A model generated the notes under the pieces. The model did no database searches. It was not told where the DNA came from and saw nothing but the letters and a program-made list of their open reading frames with translations. From assembly GCF_038066595.1 (NCBI RefSeq), contig NZ_JBBUTH010000009.1, forward strand, positions 186,001 to 250,000: a stretch of DNA of 64,000 bases. The letters are read 5' to 3'. Below are positions 36,408 through 45,497 of this stretch, piece after piece (position 1 is the first letter of the stretch; every line of letters begins with the position of its first letter). Both the position numbers and the translations under genes were made by a program. This DNA is from Pseudaquabacterium inlustre (lineage in GTDB: Bacteria > Pseudomonadota > Gammaproteobacteria > Burkholderiales > Burkholderiaceae_C).

Positions 36408-37397
36408 ATGACCGCGCCGGTCCGCCCGCCACGCCAGCCACGCCGTGCCCTGCACGGCGTGCTGCTGCTCGACAAGCCGCGCGGCTGGACGAGCAACGAC
36501 GCCTTGCAGAAGGCCAAGGGCATGCTGCGCGCCGAGAAGGCCGGCCACACCGGCACGCTGGATCCGCTGGCCACCGGCCTGCTGCCGCTGTGCTTCGGCG
36601 CGGCCACCAAGTTCAGCCAGGTCAGCCTGGATGCCGACAAGACCTACCGCGCCACGCTGCAGCTGGGCCAGCGCAGCACCACCGGCGATCTCGAAGGCGA
36701 GCTGTTCGATCCGCGCCCGGTGCAGGTGGATGCCGACCAGCTGGCAGCCGCCTGCGCGCGTTTCGTCGGCGAGATCGACCAGTTGCCCCCGATGCATTCG
36801 GCGCTGAAGAAGGACGGCAAGGCGCTGTACGAGTACGCGCGCGCCGGCGTCGAGGTCGAGCGCACGCCACGCCGCGTGACGATTCACGCCATCGACATCG
36901 TGGCCTGGGACGATGCCGCCCACACCCTGGTGATCGACGTGCGCTGCAGCAAAGGCACCTACATCCGCACGCTGGCCGAGGACATCGGCACCGCGCTGGC
37001 TTGTGGCGCCCACCTGGCCGGCCTGCGCCGCACAGCCAGCGGCCCGCTGCGCCTGGATGAAGCCCTGACGCTGGAGCAGCTGCAGGCGATGAGCGAGGAC
37101 GAGCGCCTGTCGCACCTGCGCCCGCCCGAGGTGCTGCTGGCCGACTGGCCGGTGGTGACGCTGGCCGCCGACGAGGCCGCGCGCCTGCTGGCCGGCATGC
37201 GCCGCCGCGTGGCGCTGCCCGATGCCGCGCAGGTGCGCGTACACGGGCCCGACGGCGCACTGCTGGGCAGCGCCCACATCACCGCGGGTCAGCTGATCGC
37301 CGACCGCCTGCTCAGCCCGCCCGAGGTGGCCGGGCTGGCCGCCCAGCGCGGCGCGCCGCTGCGCCCCCCGGACCCGATCGCCGCCGTCACCGCCTGA
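36408..37397 (+). CDS. truB: tRNA pseudouridine-55 synthase TruB
   Basis: A 329-residue pseudouridine synthase that modifies U55 of the T-loop. The catalytic aspartate lies in GHTGTLDPLATGLL, and LDKPRGWTSND and VRCSKGTYIRTLAEDIG are conserved family blocks. Length and position after rbfA are standard. Confidence 0.96.
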   Translation: MTAPVRPPRQPRRALHGVLLLDKPRGWTSNDALQKAKGMLRAEKAGHTGTLDPLATGLLPLCFGAATKFSQVSLDADKTYRATLQLGQRSTTGDLEGELFDPRPVQVDADQLAAACARFVGEIDQLPPMHSALKKDGKALYEYARAGVEVERTPRRVTIHAIDIVAWDDAAHTLVIDVRCSKGTYIRTLAEDIGTALACGAHLAGLRRTASGPLRLDEALTLEQLQAMSEDERLSHLRPPEVLLADWPVVTLAADEAARLLAGMRRRVALPDAAQVRVHGPDGALLGSAHITAGQLIADRLLSPPEVAGLAAQRGAPLRPPDPIAAVTA

Positions 37398-37454
37398 GCC
37401 TGGCGCGCCCCACGGCGCCGCAAGAGATTTCCAAGTTCCCCGAAGAGCCTTCCC

Positions 37455-39284
37455 ATGAGCCAACAGATCCGCAACATCGCCATCATCGCCCACGTCGACC
37501 ATGGCAAGACCACCCTGGTCGACCAGCTGCTGCGCCAGAGCGGCACCTTCGCCGAGCACGAGAAGGTCGTCGACACCGTGATGGACAGCAATGCCATCGA
37601 ACGCGAGCGTGGCATCACCATCCTGGCCAAGAACTGCGCGGTCAGCTGGAAGGGCACGCACATCAACATCGTCGACACCCCGGGACACGCGGACTTCGGC
37701 GGTGAGGTCGAGCGCGCGTTGAGCATGGTGGACGGCGTGCTGCTGCTGATCGACGCCCAGGAAGGCCCGATGCCGCAGACCCGCTTCGTGACCAAGAAGG
37801 CGCTGGCCCTGGGCCTGCGACCGATCGTGGTGGTGAACAAGGTCGACAAGCCGGGCGCCAACCCCGACAAGGTGATCAACGCCGCCTTCGACCTGTTCGA
37901 CAAGCTGGGCGCCACCGACGAGCAGCTGGACTTCCCGGTGGTCTACGCCTCGGGCATCAACGGCTGGTCGTCCAAGACCGAGGGCGCACCGGGCGAGCAG
38001 TGGGGCCCCGACATGTCGGCCCTGTTCGACACCGTGCTCGAGCATGTGCAGCCCCACGCCGGTGACCCCACCGCGCCGCTGCAGCTGCAGATCTCGGCAC
38101 TCGACTACTCCACCTTCGTCGGCCGCATCGGCGTGGGCCGCATCAACGCCGGCACCCTCAAGCCGGCGATGGACGTGCTGGTGATGGAAGGCCCGGACGG
38201 CAAGTCGTTCAAGGGCCGCGTCAACCAGGTGCTGACCTTCCAGGGCCTGGACCGTGTGCAGACCAACGAGGCCGGCCCCGGCAACATCGTGCTGATCAAC
38301 GGCATCGAGGAGATCGGCATCGGCGTGACCGTCACCGATCCGCAGAAGCCCACGCCGCTGCCGATGCTGAAGGTGGACGAGCCGACGCTGACGATGAACT
38401 TCTGCGTCAACACCAGCCCGCTGGCCGGTCGCGAAGGCAAGTTCGTCACCAGCCGCCAGATCTGGGACCGCCTGCAGAAGGAACTGCAGAGCAACGTGGC
38501 CCTGCGCGTGAAGGAGACCGACGAGGACGGCATCTTCGAGGTCTCGGGCCGCGGCGAACTGCACCTGACCATCCTGCTGGAGAACATGCGCCGCGAGGGC
38601 TACGAACTGGCCGTCAGCAAGCCGCGCGTGGTGTTCCAGGAGATCAACGGCGAGAAGTGCGAGCCGATCGAGCTGGTCACCGCCGACGTCGAGGAACAGC
38701 ACCAGGGCGGCGTGATGCAGGCGCTGGGCGAGCGCAAGGGCGAGCTGGTGAACATGGAGCCGGACGGCCGTGGACGCGTGCGCCTGGAGTACCGCATCCC
38801 GGCGCGTGGCCTGATCGGCTTCAGCAACGAGTTCCTGAACCTGACCCGCGGCTCGGGCCTGATCAGCAACATCTTCGACGGCTACGAGCCGCACAAGGGC
38901 GAGATCGCCGGCCGCAAGAACGGCGTGCTGATCAGCATGGACGCCGGTGAGATCTTCACCTACGCGCTGGGCAAGCTGGACGATCGCGGCCGCATGTTCG
39001 TCAAGCCCAACGACCCGGTGTATGAGGGCATGATCGTCGGCATCCACAGCCGCGAGAACGACCTGGTGGTCAACGCCACCCGCACCAAGCAGCTGACCAA
39101 CTTCCGTGTCTCGGGCAAGGAAGACGCGATCAAGATCACGCCGCCGATCGAACTGACGCTGGAGTACGGCGTGGAGTTCATCGACGACGACGAACTGGTC
39201 GAGATCACGCCCAAGAGCATCCGCGTGCGCAAGCGCCACCTGTCGGAAAACGAGCGCAAGCGTGCTCAGCGTGAAAGCGCCTGA
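37455..39284 (+). CDS. typA: Translational GTPase TypA/BipA
   Basis: A 609-residue ribosome-associated GTPase. G1 is AHVDHGKTT at 12-20; the effector loop contains ERERGITILAKN; G3 is DTPGHADF and G4 NKVDKPGA. The C-terminal BipA-specific domain with KKRxLSENERKR-like end (RKRHLSENERKRAQ) is present. It functions in 50S assembly at low temperature and in stress. A short A-rich segment precedes ATG, without a consensus ribosome-binding site. Follows truB by 57 bases. Confidence 0.97.
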   Translation: MSQQIRNIAIIAHVDHGKTTLVDQLLRQSGTFAEHEKVVDTVMDSNAIERERGITILAKNCAVSWKGTHINIVDTPGHADFGGEVERALSMVDGVLLLIDAQEGPMPQTRFVTKKALALGLRPIVVVNKVDKPGANPDKVINAAFDLFDKLGATDEQLDFPVVYASGINGWSSKTEGAPGEQWGPDMSALFDTVLEHVQPHAGDPTAPLQLQISALDYSTFVGRIGVGRINAGTLKPAMDVLVMEGPDGKSFKGRVNQVLTFQGLDRVQTNEAGPGNIVLINGIEEIGIGVTVTDPQKPTPLPMLKVDEPTLTMNFCVNTSPLAGREGKFVTSRQIWDRLQKELQSNVALRVKETDEDGIFEVSGRGELHLTILLENMRREGYELAVSKPRVVFQEINGEKCEPIELVTADVEEQHQGGVMQALGERKGELVNMEPDGRGRVRLEYRIPARGLIGFSNEFLNLTRGSGLISNIFDGYEPHKGEIAGRKNGVLISMDAGEIFTYALGKLDDRGRMFVKPNDPVYEGMIVGIHSRENDLVVNATRTKQLTNFRVSGKEDAIKITPPIELTLEYGVEFIDDDELVEITPKSIRVRKRHLSENERKRAQRESA

Positions 39285-39290
39285 CGCACG

Positions 39291-40217
39291 ATGCGCCTGA
39301 GCCACGGCCGTGCGGCCGCGCTGATGGTGCTGGTGACCTTCCTGTGGAGCATCGCGGGGGTGGTCACGCGGCACCTGGAGGGCGCACGCAGCTTCGAGGT
39401 CACGTTCTGGCGCAGCGCGTTCTGCGTGCTGTTCCTGGGCGCGATGATCGCCTGGCAGCGTGGTGGCCTGAGCGTGCTGTGGCGCGACCTGACGGCCGGT
39501 GGCTGGCACGAGAAATGGCCGCTGTACGCGTCGGGCCTGTGCTGGACCTTCATGTTCACCAACTTCATGGTGGCCATGATGCTGACCAGCGTGGCCATGG
39601 TGCTGATCACGCTGGCCATGGCGCCGCTGATCACCGCGCTGTTCTCGCGCGTGTTCCTGCGCCACCCGCTGCCCGCGCGCACCTGGGGCGCCATCGCGGT
39701 GGCCGGCGCCGGCATCGCGTGGATGTTCGGGCAGCAGGCGCTGTCGGGCGGCACCTCGCTGACCGGCGCGCTGGTGGCCCTGGCCGTGCCCTTTGCCGGC
39801 GCCAGCAACTGGACGCTGATCCAGTGGCTGCACCGCCGTCATGCGCAGGACCCCTCGGTGCAGGAGCCCGACATGCTGCCCGCCGTGCTGATCGGCGCCA
39901 TCGTGTCCTCGCTGCTCACGCTGCCGGCCGCGCTGCCGTTCCAGGCCAACGGGCATGACCTGGCGCTGCTGGGCCTGCTCGGCCTGATGCAGCTGGCCGT
40001 GCCGTGCCTGCTGGTGATCCAGGTGGTGCGCGTGCTGCCGGCCGCCGAGGTGTCGCTGATCGGCCTGCTGGAGGTCATCTTCGGCGTGCTGCTGGCCTGG
40101 GTGGGAGCGGGCGAAGCCCCGGGGCCCACCGCCTTGCAGGGCGGTGCGCTGGTGATCGGTGCGCTGCTGGTCAACGAGGCGCTGGCGCTGCGCCAGCGCA
40201 GCGCCGCGCCGGCCTGA
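39291..40217 (+). CDS. DMT/EamA-family transporter
   Basis: A 308-residue inner-membrane protein with about ten helices arranged as two EamA repeats, typical of drug/metabolite transporters. It begins six bases after the typA stop, so it is probably cotranscribed. N-terminal helix ALMVLVTFLWSIAGVVTRHLEGA is typical. The transported substrate cannot be inferred. Confidence 0.88.
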   Translation: MRLSHGRAAALMVLVTFLWSIAGVVTRHLEGARSFEVTFWRSAFCVLFLGAMIAWQRGGLSVLWRDLTAGGWHEKWPLYASGLCWTFMFTNFMVAMMLTSVAMVLITLAMAPLITALFSRVFLRHPLPARTWGAIAVAGAGIAWMFGQQALSGGTSLTGALVALAVPFAGASNWTLIQWLHRRHAQDPSVQEPDMLPAVLIGAIVSSLLTLPAALPFQANGHDLALLGLLGLMQLAVPCLLVIQVVRVLPAAEVSLIGLLEVIFGVLLAWVGAGEAPGPTALQGGALVIGALLVNEALALRQRSAAPA

Positions 40218-40306
40218 ACCCGGCCACACCGCGCGCCGGAACGCGCCACCGGCACGGGCAGAATCCGGCACCTCGCCCCAACGCCCGCCACCGCCGCGCA
40301 CCGCCC

Positions 40307-41395
40307 ATGCCACGCCGTTCCAACGCCCCGCTGCCCTATCCGCGGCTGGTGGGCATGGTCGATGGCAGCAGCGCCCACTTCGCGCTGGCCACCGCCCCCG
40401 CGGCCGCGCTGCAGCCACTCGACAGCCTGCGCTGCCACGCCCACCCGACGCTGGAAGAAGCACTGCGCGCCTGCCTGTCCCGGCTGGACGGCCCGCGGCC
40501 CACGGTGGCCGCGCTGGGCCTGGCCACCGCCGTCACCGGCGACCGCGTGCGCATGACCAACCACGGCTGGGCCTTCTCCACCCGCGAACTGCGGCGCGCA
40601 CTCGGCCTCGACGAGTTGCTGGTCATCAACGACTTCTCGGCGCTGGCGCTGGCCTTGCCGCTGCTGCCGGCCGATGCCGCGCGCCCGGTGGGTGGCGGCG
40701 TGGGCGTGCCGGGGGCTGCCGTGGCGCTGATTGGCCCCGGGCCCGGCCTGGGTGTGTCGGGCCTGCTGCCATCGCTGGACGGACGCCAGCCCGTGCCGCT
40801 GGGCGGAGAGGGCGGCCATGCCAGCCTGTGCGCCCAGGACGCCGACGAGGCCGCGGTGCTGGCGCTGCTGCAACGCCGCTTCGGCCATGTGTCGGCCGAG
40901 CGTGCGCTGTCGGCGCCGGGCCTGCTGAACCTGGCCCTGGCCGTGGCCCAGCTGCGCGGCGAGCCCTGCCGTGTGGATGCGCCCGAGGCGGTGCTGCAGG
41001 CCGGCCTGGCCGGCACCGACGCGGTGTGCGAGCAGGCCTTGCAGCTGTTCGCCAGCCTGCTGGGCAGCACCGCCGGCAACCTGGCGCTGACGCTGGGCGC
41101 GCGCGGCGGCGTGTACCTCAGCGGCCCCATCGTCGCGCGCCTGGGCCGCTGGCTCGACCGCTCGCTGTTCCGCGAGCGCTTCGAGGGCAAGGGCCGGCTG
41201 CGCGCCTACCTGCACGCCATTCCCACCTGGGCGTTGACGCCCGATCCCATGCCCGGCCTGCTGGGCGCGGCGCGTGCGCTGTCGCTGCTGTCGCCGGGCT
41301 CGCCGCTCACCACCGCCGGCGCCGCGCGGCGCGGGCCCCGCGGCCTGCGGCGCAGCGGCGCGGCGGCGCTGCCGTCGGGCCAGCCGGACGCCTGA
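40307..41395 (+). CDS. glk: Glucokinase homologue with degenerate ATP loop
   Basis: A 362-residue protein of the Glk (ROK-distinct) glucokinase family. Glucose-binding residues are kept: N108 and D109 in INDFSA, E168 and H171 in GGEGGH, and E198 in VSAERALS. The first phosphate loop, normally DIGGTNxRFAL, reads MVDGSSAHFAL at 17-27, and the second, GPGTGLG, reads GPGPGLG at 143-149. So ATP binding may be weakened or lost, while glucose binding may persist. It could be an active divergent enzyme, an inactive sensor, or use another donor. Start ATG 40307; 89 bases after the DMT gene. Confidence 0.8.
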   Translation: MPRRSNAPLPYPRLVGMVDGSSAHFALATAPAAALQPLDSLRCHAHPTLEEALRACLSRLDGPRPTVAALGLATAVTGDRVRMTNHGWAFSTRELRRALGLDELLVINDFSALALALPLLPADAARPVGGGVGVPGAAVALIGPGPGLGVSGLLPSLDGRQPVPLGGEGGHASLCAQDADEAAVLALLQRRFGHVSAERALSAPGLLNLALAVAQLRGEPCRVDAPEAVLQAGLAGTDAVCEQALQLFASLLGSTAGNLALTLGARGGVYLSGPIVARLGRWLDRSLFRERFEGKGRLRAYLHAIPTWALTPDPMPGLLGAARALSLLSPGSPLTTAGAARRGPRGLRRSGAAALPSGQPDA

Positions 41396-41437
41396 CGCCC
41401 CCCGGCCACCCACCGCGCAACTGATACCCTCGACTCG

Positions 41438-42535
41438 ATGACCCCGACCCGCCCGCTCGCCGACTGGACCTCGCCGCACACCGCCGACCCCGATGCCCCG
41501 CTGGTGCTGCGCTTTGCCGCCGTGGGTGATGTGGTGCTGCTCACCGTGCTGCTGGCCGCGCTGGCCCAGCGCTACGGCCGGCCGGTGCACCTGCTGTCGT
41601 CGGGCGAATGGACGCCGGTGCTGCTGGGCCATGACCCGGCGGTGAGCGAGTTGCGCCTGGTCACCAGCCGCCGCTCGCCGTACTGGTTGACGCCCAGCCG
41701 CTGGGCCGCAGCGCGCTACATCCGCGCCCACCGCGGGCCGATCTACCTGTGCGACCCCGACGAACATGCCGAGCGCGTGATCCGCGAGGCCGGTGTGCCC
41801 GAGGCGCAGCTGGTGCGGGCCTGGCAGCACTGGCCCGGCGACGGCATCCACTGGGCCGACTGGTGGCTGCAGATCGCCGCGCTGGATGCGTCATCGGCGC
41901 CGGGGCCCGACGAGCCCGTCACCGTGCCGGCGCGGCCGCGCCTGGCCGTGCCGCAAGCCTGGCATGCAGAAGCCCAGCGCTGGCTGCAAGCCCAGAGCCT
42001 GACGGGCCGGCCGCTGGTGCTGATCCAGCCCGGCCACAAGAAGACCTACAAGCGCGGGCGCATCGGCACCACCACGCACGACAAGCACTGGCCCGCCGAG
42101 CACTGGGCCACGGTGATCCGCGGCATCCTGGCCGAGCTGCCGGGCGCCGCGGTGCTGGTCAACGGCGCGCCGCGCGAGGCCGGACTGGTGCAGGAGGTGA
42201 TCGACGCCGTCGGCGCGCCGGCCCACGGTGGCATGGTCGTCAACCTGGCGCGGCACCAGCCCACGTTGTCGCGCCTGGCAGCGCTGGCGTCCGTCGCCCA
42301 CAGCATGGTGTCGGTGGACACCGGCCCGGCGCATGTGGCCGGCGCGATGGATTGCCCCCTGGTGGTGCTGTATGCCACCGCCGGCTGGGGCCGCTGGAAG
42401 CCGCGCGCGCCCACGTCCACCGTCACCGCGCTGGGCCCCGAGGCGCCCACGCCCACGGCCAAGCTGATGGATCTGACGCCCGAGGCCGCGCTGGCCGCGT
42501 GGCGCGCGCTGCCGCGTCGAAAGCCTGTCGCATGA
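41438..42535 (+). CDS. Glycosyltransferase family 9 (heptosyltransferase-like)
   Basis: A 365-residue GT9 protein. It has LRFAAVGDVVLLTVLLAAL at the N-terminus and SVDTGPAHVAGAM in the C-terminal domain, the ADP-heptose-binding block of heptosyltransferases. It likely adds a heptose to LPS core. The neighbourhood with rfaE1, hldD, gmhA, rfaE2 and gmhB supports this. Its stop overlaps the VOC gene start. A TACCCT hexamer lies 7 bases before ATG with no ribosome-binding site. Confidence 0.85.
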   Translation: MTPTRPLADWTSPHTADPDAPLVLRFAAVGDVVLLTVLLAALAQRYGRPVHLLSSGEWTPVLLGHDPAVSELRLVTSRRSPYWLTPSRWAAARYIRAHRGPIYLCDPDEHAERVIREAGVPEAQLVRAWQHWPGDGIHWADWWLQIAALDASSAPGPDEPVTVPARPRLAVPQAWHAEAQRWLQAQSLTGRPLVLIQPGHKKTYKRGRIGTTTHDKHWPAEHWATVIRGILAELPGAAVLVNGAPREAGLVQEVIDAVGAPAHGGMVVNLARHQPTLSRLAALASVAHSMVSVDTGPAHVAGAMDCPLVVLYATAGWGRWKPRAPTSTVTALGPEAPTPTAKLMDLTPEAALAAWRALPRRKPVA

Positions 42536-42924
42536 GCACGCCGATGCTCGCCACCGTGGCGCTGCTGGTGCCCGACTACGACCCGGCCATCACCTTCTTC
42601 ACCCAGGCGCTGGGCTTCACGCTGCTGGAAGACCGGCCGCAGGGCCCCGGCAAGCGCTGGGTGGTGGTGGCGCCGCCGGGCGGGCAGGGCAGTGCGCTGC
42701 TGCTGGCCCGCGCCGCCACGCCCGAGCAGCAGGCCGCCATCGGCCGCCAGGGCGCGGGCCGGGTGTGGCTGTTCCTGCGCACCGACGATTTCGCGCGCGA
42801 TGCCCAGCGGCTCACTGCTCACGGCGCGCGCTTCACCGAAACCCCGCGCCACGAGCCCTATGGCACCGTGGCCGTGTTCGAGGATCCCTGGGGCAACCGC
42901 TGGGATCTGATCCAGCCCGCATGA
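42532..42924 (+). CDS. VOC/glyoxalase-like protein
   Basis: A 130-residue single-domain vicinal-oxygen-chelate protein with VALLVPDYDPAITFFTQALGF at the start and VFEDPWGNRWDLIQP at the end. It lacks the N-terminal His of glyoxalase I, so metal binding is uncertain; catalytic role unknown. It is embedded by 4-base overlaps between a heptosyltransferase-like gene and rfaE1, so it is translated with the heptose genes, though nothing links it to heptose chemistry. Confidence 0.85.
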   Translation: MSTPMLATVALLVPDYDPAITFFTQALGFTLLEDRPQGPGKRWVVVAPPGGQGSALLLARAATPEQQAAIGRQGAGRVWLFLRTDDFARDAQRLTAHGARFTETPRHEPYGTVAVFEDPWGNRWDLIQPA

Positions 42925-43937
42925 CCGCTGCCGTCTCTTCATTGAATCCGCTGGCCCGGCCCAGCGCCGAGCGCCTGGCTGCCGCCCGCGTGCTGGTGGT
43001 GGGCGATGCCATGCTCGACCGCTACTGGTTCGGCAACGTCGACCGCATCTCGCCCGAGGCGCCGGTGCCGGTGGTGCACGTGCAGCGCGAGGAGGAGCGC
43101 CTGGGTGGCGCCGCCAACGTGGCCTGGAACGTGCGCGCCCTCGGGGTACAGGCCACGCTGCTGACCGTGGTGGGCGACGACGAGCCCGCCCGTGTGCTGC
43201 AGCGCCTGCTGGCCGAGCAGGGCGTGGCCACGCTGCTGGGCCGCGACGCCGCGCTGCGCACCACCGTGAAGCTGCGCGTGGTGGGCCGCGCGCAGCAACT
43301 GATCCGCGTCGACTTCGAGACCGCGCCCGACCATGAGCTGCTGGCGCAGATGCTCACGGACTACGAGGCCGCCTTGCCGCAGCACGACGCCGTGCTGTTC
43401 AGCGACTACGGCAAGGGCGGCCTGGCCCATGTGGAACGCATGATCGGCCTGGCCGTGGCCGCCGGCAAACCGGTGCTGGTGGACCCCAAGGGCCGCGACT
43501 ACAGCCGCTATGCCGGCGCCACCGTCATCACGCCCAACCGGGCCGAGCTGGCGCAGGCTGTGGGCCCATGGACCGACGAGGCCGACCTGCACCGGCGCGC
43601 CCATGCGCTGCGCACCGAGCTGCGCCTGGGCGGCCTGCTGGTCACGCGCTCGGAGGAGGGCATGACGCTGTTCGACGACGGCCCGGATGGCCTGCCGGGC
43701 CAATCTGGCCATCTGCACCAGCCGGCCCAGGCGCGCCAGGTGTTCGACGTCACCGGCGCCGGCGACACGGTGATTGCCACGCTGGCCGCGATGCTGGCCG
43801 CCGGCCTGCCGCTGCGCGAGGCGGTGCCGATCGCCAACCGCGCCGGCGGCATCGTGGTCAGCCGCTTCGGCACCGCCGCCGTGCGCTACGACGAACTGTT
43901 CGAGAACGATCCGAAAGACAAGGGCACCACGCCATGA
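42921..43937 (+). CDS. rfaE1: Heptose-7-phosphate kinase RfaE1 (HldE1)
   Basis: A 338-residue PfkB-family kinase that makes D-glycero-beta-D-manno-heptose 1,7-bisphosphate. The catalytic Asp is D282 in FDVTGAGDTV (275-284), and ERLGGAANVAWN is the substrate-site block. It lacks the adenylyltransferase half of E. coli HldE, which is a separate gene here at 47107. Start overlaps the VOC stop. Confidence 0.93.
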   Translation: MTAAVSSLNPLARPSAERLAAARVLVVGDAMLDRYWFGNVDRISPEAPVPVVHVQREEERLGGAANVAWNVRALGVQATLLTVVGDDEPARVLQRLLAEQGVATLLGRDAALRTTVKLRVVGRAQQLIRVDFETAPDHELLAQMLTDYEAALPQHDAVLFSDYGKGGLAHVERMIGLAVAAGKPVLVDPKGRDYSRYAGATVITPNRAELAQAVGPWTDEADLHRRAHALRTELRLGGLLVTRSEEGMTLFDDGPDGLPGQSGHLHQPAQARQVFDVTGAGDTVIATLAAMLAAGLPLREAVPIANRAGGIVVSRFGTAAVRYDELFENDPKDKGTTP

Positions 43938-44944
43938 AAGTCATCGTCACCGGCGCCGCCGGCATGATCGGCAGCAACCTGCTGCACGGCCTGAACGCGG
44001 CCGGCATCGACGACATCATCGCCGTCGACGACCTGACCGACGGCCCCAAGTACCGCAACCTGCTGGGCAGCCCCCAGGCCGCACGTTTCGCGGACTACTA
44101 CGACCGCGCCGACTTCTACGACCGCTTCGCCCGTGGCGACTTCGGCCGCGTCGATGCCGTGCTACACCAGGGCGCCTGCTCCGACACCATGGAGCACGAC
44201 GGCCAGTACATGCTGGCGCAGAACTACCGCTGCACCAAGGACCTGCTCGATGCCTGCCAGCGCCAGGGCGTGCGCCTGATCTACGCCTCGTCGGCCGCCA
44301 CCTATGGCGGCGGCGATCGCTTCACCGAGCACCCAGACAACGAGGCGCCGCTGAACGTCTACGGCTACAGCAAGCTGCTCACCGACCAGGTGGTGCGCCG
44401 CATGATCGACGCGGCACCGCACCAGGTGGTGGGCCTGCGCTACTTCAACGTCTACGGCCCGCGCGAGCAGCACAAGGGCCGCATGGCCAGCGTGGCCTTC
44501 CACCATGTCAACCAGTTCCGCGCCGACGGCAAGGTCAAGCTCTTCGGCGCCTACAACGGGTATGGCCCGGGCGAGCAGTCGCGCGACTTCGTCTACGTGG
44601 ACGACGTGGTGGCGGTGAACCTGTGGTTCCTGATGAACCCGCAGGCCCGTGGCATCGTCAACGTGGGCTCGGGCCGCGCCCAGCCCTTCAACGACGTGGC
44701 GGTGGGCGTGGTCAACGGCTGCCGTGCCGCGGCCGGCGAGGCGCCCTTGAGCCTGGCCGAACTGGTGGCGCGCGGGCTGATCGAGTACGTCGACTTTCCG
44801 CAGGCCCTGGTGGGCAGGTACCAGTGCTTCACCCAGGCCGACCTGACCGCGCTGCGCGCCACCGGCTGCGACGTGGCCTTCGCCGATGTGGCCAGCGGCG
44901 TGGCGCGTTATGTGGACTGGCTGCTGAAGCAGCCGGTGGCCTGA
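43934..44944 (+). CDS. hldD: ADP-heptose 6-epimerase HldD
   Basis: A 336-residue SDR epimerase that converts ADP-D-glycero- to ADP-L-glycero-D-manno-heptose. The NAD-binding loop is GAAGMIGSN at the N-terminus; the catalytic motif YGYSK is near residue 140. Start overlaps the rfaE1 stop. A 12-base palindrome with half-site CGGGTG (44947-44958) follows the stop. Confidence 0.95.
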   Translation: MKVIVTGAAGMIGSNLLHGLNAAGIDDIIAVDDLTDGPKYRNLLGSPQAARFADYYDRADFYDRFARGDFGRVDAVLHQGACSDTMEHDGQYMLAQNYRCTKDLLDACQRQGVRLIYASSAATYGGGDRFTEHPDNEAPLNVYGYSKLLTDQVVRRMIDAAPHQVVGLRYFNVYGPREQHKGRMASVAFHHVNQFRADGKVKLFGAYNGYGPGEQSRDFVYVDDVVAVNLWFLMNPQARGIVNVGSGRAQPFNDVAVGVVNGCRAAAGEAPLSLAELVARGLIEYVDFPQALVGRYQCFTQADLTALRATGCDVAFADVASGVARYVDWLLKQPVA

Positions 44945-44993
44945 GTCGGGTGCACCCGCCAGGCGCCCGCCACCCACCCGCCGTCCGGCGCGC

Positions 44994-45473
44994 TCAAAGC
45001 CAGCGCCGCACCTGCTGGCAGTAGGCCACGTAGTCGGCGCCGAACAGCGACCGCATCGCGGCCTCTTCAGGCGGGATCTGGCGCCTGTCGATCCAGGCCA
45101 CGAAGGCCAGCAGCGCCAGCACGCCCAGCGGCGTGGCCAGCACCGCCGACCAGCCGCCCAGCATCAGCGCCATGCCCAGGTACATGGGGTTGCGGCTGAA
45201 GCCGAACGGGCCGCCGCGCACCAGGCTGCTGGCCCGGTCCGGCGTGCGCGGGTCCAGCGTGGTGCGGGCCTGGCGGAAGTGCAGTGCCGCCCACAGCATC
45301 AGCGCCAGACCGGCCAGCAGCACGGCCGCGCCCAGCCCGCGCCACGCGCCGGCCAGCGGCAGCGCCCCGCCGGCCCAGGCAGCCGCCGCGCTGGCGGCCA
45401 TCAGGCCGGCGGTCAGCAACAAGGGCGGCAGGCGCCGCGGGGCCGGGGCAGAAGGGGAGGCGGGCAGGTTCAT
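44994..45473 (-). CDS. ICMT-like isoprenylcysteine/phospholipid methyltransferase family
   Basis: A 159-residue membrane protein with four or five hydrophobic segments and the RNPMYLGMALMLGGW motif plus the C-terminal GADYVAYCQQVRRWL of the ICMT/PEMT-like superfamily. These bind SAM and methylate lipids or thiols. Start ATG 45473 chosen; TTG 45494 adds seven residues. It follows an esterase gene, and its substrate is unknown. Confidence 0.8.
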   Translation of the reverse strand: MNLPASPSAPAPRRLPPLLLTAGLMAASAAAAWAGGALPLAGAWRGLGAAVLLAGLALMLWAALHFRQARTTLDPRTPDRASSLVRGGPFGFSRNPMYLGMALMLGGWSAVLATPLGVLALLAFVAWIDRRQIPPEEAAMRSLFGADYVAYCQQVRRWL

Positions 45474-45497
45474 GGCCGCGCCAGTGTCGCGCAAGGC

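Noticed and set aside
36273..40463. Minus-strand open frame of 1396 codons antisense to truB, typA and the DMT gene
   Set aside because: It mirrors well-supported plus-strand genes, has His/Gln/Arg-rich composition from reading high-GC codons backwards, and no domain.
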